Source of the DNA: an uncultured Collinsella sp. | Lineage (GTDB): Bacteria > Actinomycetota > Coriobacteriia > Coriobacteriales > Coriobacteriaceae | Assembly (NCBI GenBank): GCA_958403395.1 | Contig: CATXXF010000005.1 | Span: 6,174 to 70,173 of the forward strand | Length of the DNA stretch: 64,000 bases | Direction: 5' to 3' | In this document: piece by piece, positions 1-7,006 of the stretch | How positions within the stretch are numbered: position 1 is the stretch's first letter | Layout: every line of letters begins with the position of its first letter | Program-made: the position numbers and the translations under genes | The notes under the pieces: generated by a model | Told to the model about the DNA's origin: nothing | The model's input: only the letters and a program-made list of their open reading frames with translations | The model's database searches: none

Positions 1-113
1 CCCCAAAACGAAAGCAGATGCGCATGCGTGTCGGCAAGCGGTGCCAAGGGCACGGGACAAGTAACCGTCTTCTTTTTCTTGGTAAACGTCACGCGTTCGG
101 CATTAGGCATCAT
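1..113 (-). CDS. tatD: TatD-family metal-dependent hydrolase, N-terminal fragment
   Basis: Only the first 37 codons are inside the window. The reading frame starts at an ATGATG pair that overlaps the end of rsmA and soon reaches LADTHAHL, which fits the first metal-binding motif (D-T-H-x-H) of TatD-type Mg2+-dependent DNases. The motif is preceded by an unusually long lysine-rich lead-in (FTKKKKTVTCPVPLAPL). The position directly after metG and rsmA matches the common metG-tatD-rsmA neighbourhood. The identification rests on this single motif plus context, so a different amidohydrolase-like protein cannot be excluded. Confidence 0.6.
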   Translation of the reverse strand, partial: MMPNAERVTFTKKKKTVTCPVPLAPLADTHAHLLSFW

Positions 114-963
114 GGATTAGCTCCTGGGCCAGACGGACAAAGTCGGCAACATCGAGCGTCTCGGCGCGCGTGGTGGGTGCAATACCGCAAGCCTCAAAGG
201 CAGCATCGAGCACGTCCTTGGCAAAGCCGTTGGCGCTCATGGAATTGCGGATGGTCTTGCGACGCTGAGCAAATGCAGCATCAATCACGCGGGCCACAAA
301 TTCGCGATCGAGCCCCTCGGGCACCACGCCGTCAACACGGTCGATACGCACGACGGCCGAGTCCACGTGCGGCGCCGGCATAAAGCAACGCGGCGGCACC
401 TCAAAGCGACCCGTCACCTGCGCATACAGGCCGAGCTTTGCCGTATAGCCGCCATAGGTCTTGTTGCCCGGCACTGCGGCAATGCGATCGGCAACCTCCT
501 TTTGCACCATGACGACGGCACGCTTGAGCGCGGGCATCGTCTGGAAGAACTGCAGGATGATCGTCGCCGCCACGTTATAGGGCAGGTTCGCGACAAACAC
601 CGTCGGCTCACCGCCCGCAGCCTGCTCAATCTGCTCCGGGCCCACCCTGAGCGCGTCGCCCATGATAAAGCGGAAGTTGGCATAGTCGGCGGCATGGGCG
701 TCGAGCACCGGCTCGAGCTCGGGGTCGGCCTCGATCGACGTGACGCACGCCGCCTCCTGCAGCAGGGCCAACGTCAGCGTGCCGCAACCCGGGCCGACCT
801 CGAGCACGCGCTCATCGCCCGTAAGCTGAGCGAGCTCACAGATACGTTCGATCACATGGTTGTCGATCAGGAAGTTTTGGCCCAGGCGATGCTTGGTCGC
901 AAGGCCAAACTCCTCTAGCAGCTCCCTAGTTGCCGTGGGGTTTGCCAAAGGCGAAGTTGTCAT
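103..963 (-). CDS. rsmA: 16S rRNA (adenine1518-N6/adenine1519-N6)-dimethyltransferase RsmA (KsgA)
   Basis: A 286-residue protein of normal length for RsmA/KsgA, which dimethylates two adjacent adenines in the helix 45 loop of 16S rRNA during late 30S assembly. Visible motifs are the N-terminal KHRLGQNFLID signature (residues about 24-34), the SAM-binding VLEVGPGCGTLT (about 53-64) and the catalytic NLPYNVAA (about 125-132). A strong AAGGAGG sits just before the ATG. The stop codon overlaps the start of the downstream tatD gene, so the two are translationally coupled. A hairpin terminator separates it from metG upstream. Loss of the gene gives kasugamycin resistance in other bacteria. Confidence 0.96.
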   Translation of the reverse strand: MTTSPLANPTATRELLEEFGLATKHRLGQNFLIDNHVIERICELAQLTGDERVLEVGPGCGTLTLALLQEAACVTSIEADPELEPVLDAHAADYANFRFIMGDALRVGPEQIEQAAGGEPTVFVANLPYNVAATIILQFFQTMPALKRAVVMVQKEVADRIAAVPGNKTYGGYTAKLGLYAQVTGRFEVPPRCFMPAPHVDSAVVRIDRVDGVVPEGLDREFVARVIDAAFAQRRKTIRNSMSANGFAKDVLDAAFEACGIAPTTRAETLDVADFVRLAQELIHDA

Positions 964-1003
964 GGTTGCCTCCTTAACATGGTGGCTGCATCGTAAAGCA
1001 AAA

Positions 1004-1029
1004 GGGCATGGACCGTTGCGGCCATGCCC
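1004..1029 (-). terminator. intrinsic terminator after metG
   Basis: On the minus strand an 8-bp stem GGGCATGG/CCATGCCC with a ten-base loop is followed by TTTTGCTTT. It lies between metG and rsmA and probably ends or attenuates the upstream transcript. Confidence 0.6.
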
Positions 1030-1070
1030 TTACATCTAAACAGCAAATTGCCGATATGGCGCGCAGCGGC

Positions 1071-2672
1071 TTAGCCCAGACGCGGGAACAGCGGCTCGCC
1101 CTTCTCGACGGGCTGACCACCGGCAAGCAGGCCCCAAGCGCAAATGCCCTTGAGGTCGTCGCTCGCGGCCTCATCCTCGCAGGACAGGCGGCGCAGGGCC
1201 TCGGCAGAAGTCTGGGGCATGAGCGGCATCAGCAGGTGAGCGGCAATGCGGATGGCCTCGAGCAGGTTGTAGATCACAAACGCCAGCTCGTCAGCCTTGG
1301 CCTCGTCCTTGGCAAGCGCCCAAGGCTCGGAGTCCTCGATGTAGTGGTTGGCGGCATGGATGAGCTCCATGACCTCGTCCTTAGCTCCACCGTAATCGAG
1401 CACGTCCATCTTGGCCATGTAGCGATCGACCAGGCCGTCGGCAATCTTTGCCAGCGGGTTGTCGAACGCATCGAACGACGCGGGCTTGGCGGGCGCGCAA
1501 CCGTCGAAGTACTTGCCGCTCATGTTGAGCGAACGCGAGATAAGGTTGCCCCAGCTGTTGGCCAGGTCGGCGTTGTAGACCTGCTCCATGCGCTCGAAGC
1601 TGATGGCGCCGTCGGTGCCGGGCACCACGTCGGTCATAAAGTAATAGCGATAGCCCTCAACGCCCAGCATGTCGATAACATCCTGCGGAGCAATAGCGTT
1701 ACCGCGGCTCTTGGACATCTTCTCGGCCTTACCGGTCTCGGCATTGCGCACGGTCAGGAAGCCGTGGGCAAAGACGTGCTCGGGCAGGGCCTCGCCAATG
1801 GCCATGAGCATGGCGGGCCAAATGACGCAGTGGAAGCGGATGATGTCCTTGCCCACGATGTGGAACTGCGCGGGCCAGCGATAGGCCAGCTCGGCACGGG
1901 CCTCGTCGGTGTCGACACCGTAGCCGACGGCCGTCATATAGTTGAGCAGCGCGTCGAACCACACGTAGGTCACATGGCCCTCGTCGAACGGGACCTTGAT
2001 GCCCCAGTCAAAGCTCGTACGGCTCACGGAAAGGTCGTTGAGGCCGCCTTCGACAAAGCTGCGCACCTCGTTCATGCGGAACGCGGGCTCAACAAAATCG
2101 GGGTGCTCGTCATAGAGCTTGAGCAGCTTGTCCTGGAACGCAGAGAGCTTAAAGAAGTAGGACTCCTCCTGCACGCGCTCGAGCGGGCGGTGGCAATCGG
2201 GGCACAGGTGCTGGCCGACGCTGCCGTACTCTTCGTCGCCCTTCTGGACCTGCGTATCGGTAAAGTAGGTCTCGTCGGGCACGCAGTACCAGCCGTCGTA
2301 GCTGCCCTTATACAGGTAGCCGGACTCCTTCATGCGCTCCCACAGATACTGCACGGCGTGATGCTGGCGCGGCTCGGTGGTACGAATGAAGTCGTCGTTG
2401 GAGATCTCGAGCTTGCTCCAAAGCTCCTTGAAGTGCGGAGCCTGGCTGTCGGTCCACTCCTGCGGCGTCATGTTGTGCTTGGCTGCAGCCTCGGCGACCT
2501 TCTCGCCGTGCTCGTCCATGCCAGTCAGGAACTTGACGTTATAGCCGGCGGAGCGACGATAGCGAGCCTGGACGTCGGCGATGATGGTGGAATAAGCCGT
2601 GCCCAGGTGCGGATCGGCGTTGACGTAGTAGATGGGCGTCGTGATAAAGAACGAAGGCTTGCTTTGATCCAT
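1071..2672 (-). CDS. metG: methionyl-tRNA synthetase
   Basis: A 533-residue class Ia synthetase that charges tRNA-Met. Seen directly: TPIYYVNADPHLGTAY near the N-terminus, with PHLG as the HIGH equivalent; GMDEHGEK; a cysteine pair HLCPDCHRPLE in the connective peptide; and EKMSKSRGN around residue 320, the KMSKS loop. The C-terminus ends after the anticodon-binding helix bundle, so the EMAP-like tRNA-binding domain of longer MetRS forms is missing. GGAGGACAAACCCC precedes the ATG. The gene is followed by rsmA and tatD on the same strand, a very common arrangement. Confidence 0.96.
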   Translation of the reverse strand: MDQSKPSFFITTPIYYVNADPHLGTAYSTIIADVQARYRRSAGYNVKFLTGMDEHGEKVAEAAAKHNMTPQEWTDSQAPHFKELWSKLEISNDDFIRTTEPRQHHAVQYLWERMKESGYLYKGSYDGWYCVPDETYFTDTQVQKGDEEYGSVGQHLCPDCHRPLERVQEESYFFKLSAFQDKLLKLYDEHPDFVEPAFRMNEVRSFVEGGLNDLSVSRTSFDWGIKVPFDEGHVTYVWFDALLNYMTAVGYGVDTDEARAELAYRWPAQFHIVGKDIIRFHCVIWPAMLMAIGEALPEHVFAHGFLTVRNAETGKAEKMSKSRGNAIAPQDVIDMLGVEGYRYYFMTDVVPGTDGAISFERMEQVYNADLANSWGNLISRSLNMSGKYFDGCAPAKPASFDAFDNPLAKIADGLVDRYMAKMDVLDYGGAKDEVMELIHAANHYIEDSEPWALAKDEAKADELAFVIYNLLEAIRIAAHLLMPLMPQTSAEALRRLSCEDEAASDDLKGICAWGLLAGGQPVEKGEPLFPRLG

Positions 2673-2741
2673 GGGGTTTGTCCTCCAGAAAAACGTTGCA
2701 TACAGGGGATGATTCTAGCGCAAGGGCTGGATATCCTCCAT

Positions 2742-3620
2742 CTATTGCATATCGAGCACCATGGCATAGACATCGCGCTTGCGGCGCGAGTACTTCTGCG
2801 ACAGGCGCTTTGCCACCGCGGAGGCGGGCTCCCCCTCCTCGAGCGCGGTGCGAATGTCCTCGCGCAGGGCTTCGTCGGGGTCGGCCGCTGCGGCTCCAAC
2901 CGACGCGATGCCGGCCTCCTCGTCCTCGCTCGGCGGCGCGATGACCAGCGCGATCTCGCCCTTTACCTCGCCACGGGCACGCAGCTCCTCGGTTATCTGG
3001 GCGGCGGATCCACGCAAGACTTCCTCGTGCAGTTTGGTGAGCTCGCGGCAGACGGCGACATCGCGCTGGGGGAAGACCTCGGCCACGGCCTCGAGCGTCG
3101 CGACGATGCGATGTGGAGACTCGTAGAAGATGAGCGCGCCGGGGACGACGGCAAGGCGCTGCAGTCGGCGCACGCGGTCGCCGTGCTTGCGACCCAAAAA
3201 GCCTTCGAAGAAGAAATGCTCGCAGGGAATACCGGACGATACGAGCGCCGTGACGCAAGCAGAGGGACCGGGAATAACCTCGACAGGCACATCCGCCTCG
3301 CGCGCCGCCTCAACCAAAGCCTGGCCGGGATCAGACACACTCGGCATACCGGCGTCCGAGGCAAAAGCGAGGGTCTCCCCCGCCAGCAGGCGGTCGACCA
3401 GGCCAGCTGCGCGACTTGCGATCACATTCTCGTCGCAACGAACGAGCGGCTTGGAGATGCCTAGGTGCATCAGCAACTTTGAGGTCACACGCGTGTCCTC
3501 GCAGCAGATGGCATCGGCGGCGGCAAAGGCCTCGCCAACGCGCGGGGACAGGTCGCCCAGATTGCCGATGGGCGTACCGACCACATAAAGTTTGCCCGTA
3601 CGGGCGCTGTTTTGCGTCAT
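2742..3620 (-). CDS. rsmI: 16S rRNA (cytidine1402-2'-O)-methyltransferase RsmI
   Basis: A 292-residue SAM-dependent methyltransferase of the tetrapyrrole-methylase fold that modifies the ribose of C1402 in the ribosomal P site. It carries the family start GKLYVVGTPIGNLGDLSPR, CCEDTR around residue 40, SDAGMPSVSDPG and the VIPGPSACVTALVSSGIP loop. The C-terminal 60 residues are acidic and then arginine/lysine-rich (KRLSQKYSRRKRDVYAMVL), usual for this family. It starts six bases after the GH5-like gene, so the two are probably on one transcript. Confidence 0.95.
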   Translation of the reverse strand: MTQNSARTGKLYVVGTPIGNLGDLSPRVGEAFAAADAICCEDTRVTSKLLMHLGISKPLVRCDENVIASRAAGLVDRLLAGETLAFASDAGMPSVSDPGQALVEAAREADVPVEVIPGPSACVTALVSSGIPCEHFFFEGFLGRKHGDRVRRLQRLAVVPGALIFYESPHRIVATLEAVAEVFPQRDVAVCRELTKLHEEVLRGSAAQITEELRARGEVKGEIALVIAPPSEDEEAGIASVGAAAADPDEALREDIRTALEEGEPASAVAKRLSQKYSRRKRDVYAMVLDMQ

Positions 3621-3626
3621 ATCAAC

Positions 3627-4688
3627 CTATTCAATCATGCCGCGCTCGAGCGTACCGAGTGCCGCGCGGGCGTCCCATGCTGCAATACGCTTCTCGGTCT
3701 TCCACGTTTGGAAGAACCAGCCAGCCGCCGGCGCAAACGAAGCCAGCTGGTTGGCGATAAACACGCGCTCGTAGGCATTGCGGCCCTCGGGCGTAACCGA
3801 CGAGTTGGCAAAGATCGCCGCGCCCGACCATTCGCCCACCAAAACGGGGAACCCAGTTGCGACCGCCTCTTTGAGCTCACGCTTGTTGCGCGAAATCGCC
3901 GTCGTCAGACCACGCGGGCTCGTGATGTCGAGCGCATACTCGTCGCGGTAATGGTACAGGTGAAGGTCCATGTAGACGTTCTTGTACTTGGCACCGCGCA
4001 TAAAGTGCTTCCACTCGCCAGGGTGTCCCGAAGAAGAAAAGACGACAATCTTGTCCTCGGGCATATACGAACGGACGAGCTCGTACGCGTCACGATAGAA
4101 GTTGCGCAGGTAGTGCGCCGGAATACCGTCCGTCATGGTAAAGAGGCTCTTGCGTACGCTCATCTGCGGCGTATCCAACAGCTCGATGCCCAGCAGGCTC
4201 CCGGCCTCACCATAGCGATCGGCCAGGCGCTCGAGCACATCGAGCGCAACGTGACGGCCGTTGGTAGACGAATGCCACTCGGCAACAGCCTCCGGCGTGG
4301 TGGGCGAATCGTTGGAATCACCCTGACCGCCGGGTACAGTCGCCAAATCGAGCAGTACGCGGATGTTGTACTTATCGGCCCACTCAATAGCACGGTCGAT
4401 ATAATCGACGACCGAGATGTAGGAAGCGTCGGACTCCTGCGAGCCAAAGGCATACCAGGGCACCGGCAGGCGCACGGCGTTGAGACCGATCTGCGCCATA
4501 CGGCGAAAATCGTCCTCACTCACAAACGTCTCGTAATGGCGACGCATGCGCTCGTTATAGGCAGCGGTGCCCATGGCCTCCTGCAGCTCGGCTGCATTGG
4601 ATGCTCCGGTCGCTGCATAGAGCGACGGGGTCACCCAGGGCTCGGGAATAAACCAGCCAGAGAGATTAACGCCGAGAATCCTCTCCAT
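3627..4688 (-). CDS. GH5-like (exo-1,3-glucanase-type) protein with degenerate active site
   Basis: A 353-residue protein with the fold signatures of glycoside hydrolase family 5, closest by eye to the exo-beta-1,3-glucanase group: RILGVNLSGWFIPEPWVTPSLY at the N-terminus, GLNAVRLPVPWYAFG (69-82) and VLVGEWSGA (283-291), whose Glu286 is the expected nucleophile. The position of the acid/base Glu in the usual LLNEP motif reads LLDTP (171-174), so that glutamate is a threonine. The conserved LHxAPGSQNG segment reads LDLATVPGGQGDSN, without its histidine. No signal peptide is seen. The start chosen has GAAGGGGGCCGTG before ATG; an upstream in-frame start has no such site. It may be a catalytically altered or binding-only protein. 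Confidence 0.75.
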   Translation of the reverse strand: MERILGVNLSGWFIPEPWVTPSLYAATGASNAAELQEAMGTAAYNERMRRHYETFVSEDDFRRMAQIGLNAVRLPVPWYAFGSQESDASYISVVDYIDRAIEWADKYNIRVLLDLATVPGGQGDSNDSPTTPEAVAEWHSSTNGRHVALDVLERLADRYGEAGSLLGIELLDTPQMSVRKSLFTMTDGIPAHYLRNFYRDAYELVRSYMPEDKIVVFSSSGHPGEWKHFMRGAKYKNVYMDLHLYHYRDEYALDITSPRGLTTAISRNKRELKEAVATGFPVLVGEWSGAAIFANSSVTPEGRNAYERVFIANQLASFAPAAGWFFQTWKTEKRIAAWDARAALGTLERGMIE

Positions 4689-4881
4689 CACGGCCCCCTT
4701 CGAATCGCGCAGGTCGAGCCTGCATCGTATTGCATAGGAAAAGTATCGTTTTGAGTATACCCGCGCGTGCGGACAGGCGACCGAACGGTCTACAAAGTGG
4801 CGCAAAAGTGGGAGGAATGTCCGGGCAGACGGGCCCGAGATGGCGCGCCGAAATGTACACGCGCGCCGGAAGTAGGCGACC

Positions 4882-5114
4882 GGAAAGCGTGCCCCGTTTT
4901 TTCACAAGAGACTGGGGTGTATTTTCCGTTCAAAGCCTCAACCGGAAAGCGCATCCCGTTCTGAGCGCGGGATCTGGGACGCAGTTTCCGCCAAGGGCCG
5001 CAAAAGGAAAGCATGTCCCATTCTGACGCCGGATTCCGGTCCACACTTTCCCAAACAGGCTCAAAGCGGAAAGCGTATCCCGCTCTGAAGCCAAATTCCG
5101 GGATGCAGTTTCCG
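4882..5114. repeat. four tandem palindromic repeats, 62-bp period
   Basis: Four imperfect units begin at 4882, 4944, 5006 and 5068. Each has a left arm like GGAAAGCGTATCCCG, a central TTCTGA segment and a right arm like GGGACGCAGTTTCCG, so each about 47-bp unit can fold into a hairpin; about 15 bp of less conserved sequence joins them. The first unit is the most diverged. No reading frame is credible here. Confidence 0.8.
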
Positions 5115-5129
5115 CAGGAGCCCTCGGTA

Positions 5130-5190
5130 AAAGAAAAGGACCCCTTTGCAGAGGTCCTAGTCAATTCAAGGTGGCGGGGAAGGAAATCGC
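5130..5190 (-). repeat. duplicated terminator plus tRNA 3'-end remnant
   Basis: About 60 bp that closely copies the segment at 5314-5376: the AGGACC/GGTCCT hairpin with its flanking A/T run, then TCAA-TCAAGGTGGCGGGGAAGG, which corresponds on the minus strand to the acceptor and T-arm end of tRNA-Phe. The copy diverges after the T-arm, so no second tRNA can be folded. The DNA between the copies (about 5190-5313) is rich in short GC palindromes and holds an isolated TTCGATTCC T-loop-like string on the plus strand. Confidence 0.7.
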
Positions 5191-5313
5191 GCCCTCGCTC
5201 CGCGCGTGCGGGCCGCTGCGGCGCTTCGCGCCTTGCGAGCTCCGCTGGCAAACGCTCACGCGTTTACTCAGCTCCGCGCCCTCACGGGGTTCGATTCCGT
5301 GTGGGGGCCACAT

Positions 5314-5344
5314 AAAAGAAAAGGGCCCCTTTGCAGAGGTCCTT
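5314..5344 (-). terminator. terminator of tRNA-Phe
   Basis: On the minus strand AAGGACC and GGGCCTT (one G-T pair) form a stem with a loop of about ten bases, followed by TTTTCTTTT. It sits 13 bases after the tRNA acceptor end. Confidence 0.7.
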
Positions 5345-5356
5345 ATCAAGTCAAGG

Positions 5357-5429
<73 letters not shown>

Positions 5430-5461
5430 ATTTGAGGTGTGCCTTGTTTCAAGGCTTGATT

Positions 5462-5489
5462 AGTATAACCAAGGACGCGCTCCGGTCAA
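5462..5489 (-). promoter_or_regulatory. promoter of tRNA-Phe
   Basis: TTGACC and TATACT separated by 16 bp on the minus strand, about 30 bp upstream of the tRNA. Confidence 0.7.
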
Positions 5490-5564
5490 CCGAGAATTTT
5501 AAAAAAGTTTTTGAGCACGACATCGGCCACGATCTCGCTCCTATAGAACGGCACGTCAGAAGCA

Positions 5565-5852
5565 TCAACCGACCGCAAGAAGTTTTTCACTCAGGGCCGC
5601 ACGGGCAAACTCACTTGGCGTCATCCCCTCGGCAGCCGCCCGTCGACGAATAGCCTCCTTCATTCCCAGAGGAATCTTGACCGATAGCGTTGCCGTTCCC
5701 TCACCTGAGAGTGGAGGCCGTCCATGCACGATTCCGCCAACGGTGTGTTCGCCATCCGGAAACTCTCCGCGCTCGTACGACTCACACCACGCGTCAATCA
5801 TTTCATCCGTTACAACCTGACCACTAGCGGTCGTATATGTCTCGCCCATCAT
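5565..5852 (-). CDS. ribbon-helix-helix-type antitoxin-like protein
   Basis: A 95-residue protein. The C-terminal 45 residues, TLSVKIPLGMKEAIRRRAAAEGMTPSEFARAALSEKLL, have the beta-strand/helix/helix pattern of a CopG/Arc-type DNA-binding domain. The first 50 residues are acidic (VTDEMIDAWCESYERGEFPDGE) and could cover a toxin. It starts at the ATG of an ATGA overlap with the upstream gene, with AAAGGGG before it. The toxin-first order with a four-base overlap resembles BrnT/BrnA-type modules. Family assignment is by pattern only. Confidence 0.6.
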   Translation of the reverse strand: MMGETYTTASGQVVTDEMIDAWCESYERGEFPDGEHTVGGIVHGRPPLSGEGTATLSVKIPLGMKEAIRRRAAAEGMTPSEFARAALSEKLLAVG

Positions 5853-6115
5853 CGACCCCTTTGCCGAGCTCGCTCGATCTCTTGCCAGAATTTCTTCTGA
5901 ACCGGAGACAAGGCATGAATAATGAGCCATCCACGAATAAGTTCGACCGCAACGAGCTCCACACTCCGTCCGTCCGGAAGCCATCCAATCGCAAGCCATC
6001 TCGGCGGATCGTCTTCCGACTCGCGACGAATGCACTCGGTAACCGCAAGCCAAGCGCTAAGCACCTGCTTTTCCGTCAGGTGCTTTTTGGCGTTGGGATG
6101 AATCTCGACATCCAT
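5849..6115 (-). CDS. small toxin-like protein paired with RHH antitoxin
   Basis: An 88-residue basic protein starting MDVEIHPNAKKHLTEKQVLSAW and ending KKFWQEIERARQRGR. The layout, a short basic domain with a central WLAIGWLPDGRSVELVAVE hairpin-like stretch followed by a co-translated RHH gene, is what BrnT/RelE-fold toxins look like, but no diagnostic catalytic motif is visible. GGGGGAGGAG sits upstream of the ATG. It could instead be a small DNA-associated protein of unknown function. Confidence 0.5.
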   Translation of the reverse strand: MDVEIHPNAKKHLTEKQVLSAWLAVTECIRRESEDDPPRWLAIGWLPDGRSVELVAVELIRGWLIIHALSPVQKKFWQEIERARQRGR

Positions 6116-6173
6116 GCATCTCCTCCCCCATCTTACCCAATTTCGTATGACGAAATTCCGCTGTCGCCAATTC

Positions 6174-6533
6174 TTAAGCCGGCACGCGTTGAAGAACAGC
6201 GGACGAAACAATGATTGAAGGGCGTTCGAGTGCCGCCCAGGCACCGGGACAGGAACACATACGCCAAGGGCGTACGTTTTCGTAGCATGCGAGGACATTG
6301 CCGCTGCGATCGATAAAGGCAATGTCGATGGGATAGGCCATAAAGCAGGTGTGAACCGAGGAACAGCGCGGAAACGCCATGACAAGCGGCAGTCCGCTGG
6401 CGGCAATTGGCCGCCGTCCCAGCATGCCGCGCAGACGCACGGTAAACGACTCCGCCACCACAAACTCGGCCGGCGTCCAACCCAACCTGTTGAGCGCCCG
6501 CGCGTAGGCGATATAGGACGAGACCGCGGTCAC
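6174..6533 (-). CDS. DUF192 family protein, last gene of the Tad operon
   Basis: A 119-residue protein of the DUF192 (COG1430) family: FTVRLRGMLGRRP, then the typical CSSVHTCFMAYPIDIAFIDRSGNVLACYENVRPWRM. The GTG start overlaps the stop of tadF by three bases, so it is translationally coupled to the pilus operon. DUF192 has no agreed function; members are often exported or lie by secretion genes. An in-frame ATG 21 bases upstream is possible but would overlap tadF more deeply. Here the N-terminus has no obvious signal peptide. Confidence 0.75.
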   Translation of the reverse strand: MTAVSSYIAYARALNRLGWTPAEFVVAESFTVRLRGMLGRRPIAASGLPLVMAFPRCSSVHTCFMAYPIDIAFIDRSGNVLACYENVRPWRMCSCPGAWAALERPSIIVSSAVLQRVPA

Positions 6534-7006
6534 ATGACCACCCCCGGACGCCATGGATCGACCGTCACCGCACGTTCATGCGTGAGCACGGCCGGCGCCC
6601 CCAGGGAAACGCCGGCGATGCTCAGCAAACTCGGCCACGGCTCGTAGTGCATGGTGCAGGTATAGGTCCTAAACGTGCCAGAAAGAGAGAGCAGGCCGCC
6701 ATCCGATGACGCCGCGCCTTGCTCGCTCGAGACCTCGACCTGTAGGTCATATCCCTCCATGGCATCCTGAATCTGAGCTTGAACGGTCGCGGAAGCGTCA
6801 ATGGAGCTCTCGTCACCCTCCCCGCCCGGCGCCACAGCGTGCGCAAGCACGATGTCGGGCACCACGCGGTCGAAGCGCGCGACCGCGCCTGCAAAGATCA
6901 TGACGTTGTACGCGACGAGAGCCAGCACGAGCAGGACAGGCGTGACCACGGCCATCTCGACCGTCGCCTGGGCACGCTCCTCGCGCAAGCCCGCGCGAAT
7001 GCCCAT
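6530..7006 (-). CDS. tadF: TadF-like minor pseudopilin
   Basis: A 158-residue protein with a short basic leader (MGIRAGLREE) followed by RAQATVEMAVVTPVLLVLALVAYNVMIFAGAVARF, the processed hydrophobic segment of TadE/TadF-type pseudopilins. The rest is a soluble domain. The ATG overlaps the tadG stop (TAATG). It shares the [DE]xAQxTxE processing-site motif with three other proteins of the locus, so it is likely handled by the same prepilin peptidase, which is not in this window. Confidence 0.8.
   Translation of the reverse strand: MGIRAGLREERAQATVEMAVVTPVLLVLALVAYNVMIFAGAVARFDRVVPDIVLAHAVAPGGEGDESSIDASATVQAQIQDAMEGYDLQVEVSSEQGAASSDGGLLSLSGTFRTYTCTMHYEPWPSLLSIAGVSLGAPAVLTHERAVTVDPWRPGVVM

Noticed and set aside
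1008..3464. Long plus-strand open frame opposite metG and rsmI
   Set aside because: Shadow of two well-supported genes.
4882..5114. CRISPR array
   Set aside because: Repeats are about 47 bp and imperfect, the joining sequences only about 15 bp and related to each other; no cas gene is near.
4790..5251. Minus-strand open frame over the repeat array
   Set aside because: It is made of the palindromic units and has no start signal or conserved domain.
5190..5313. A second, plus-strand tRNA using GGTTCGATTCC at 5288
   Set aside because: No acceptor, D-arm or anticodon stem can be built around it.
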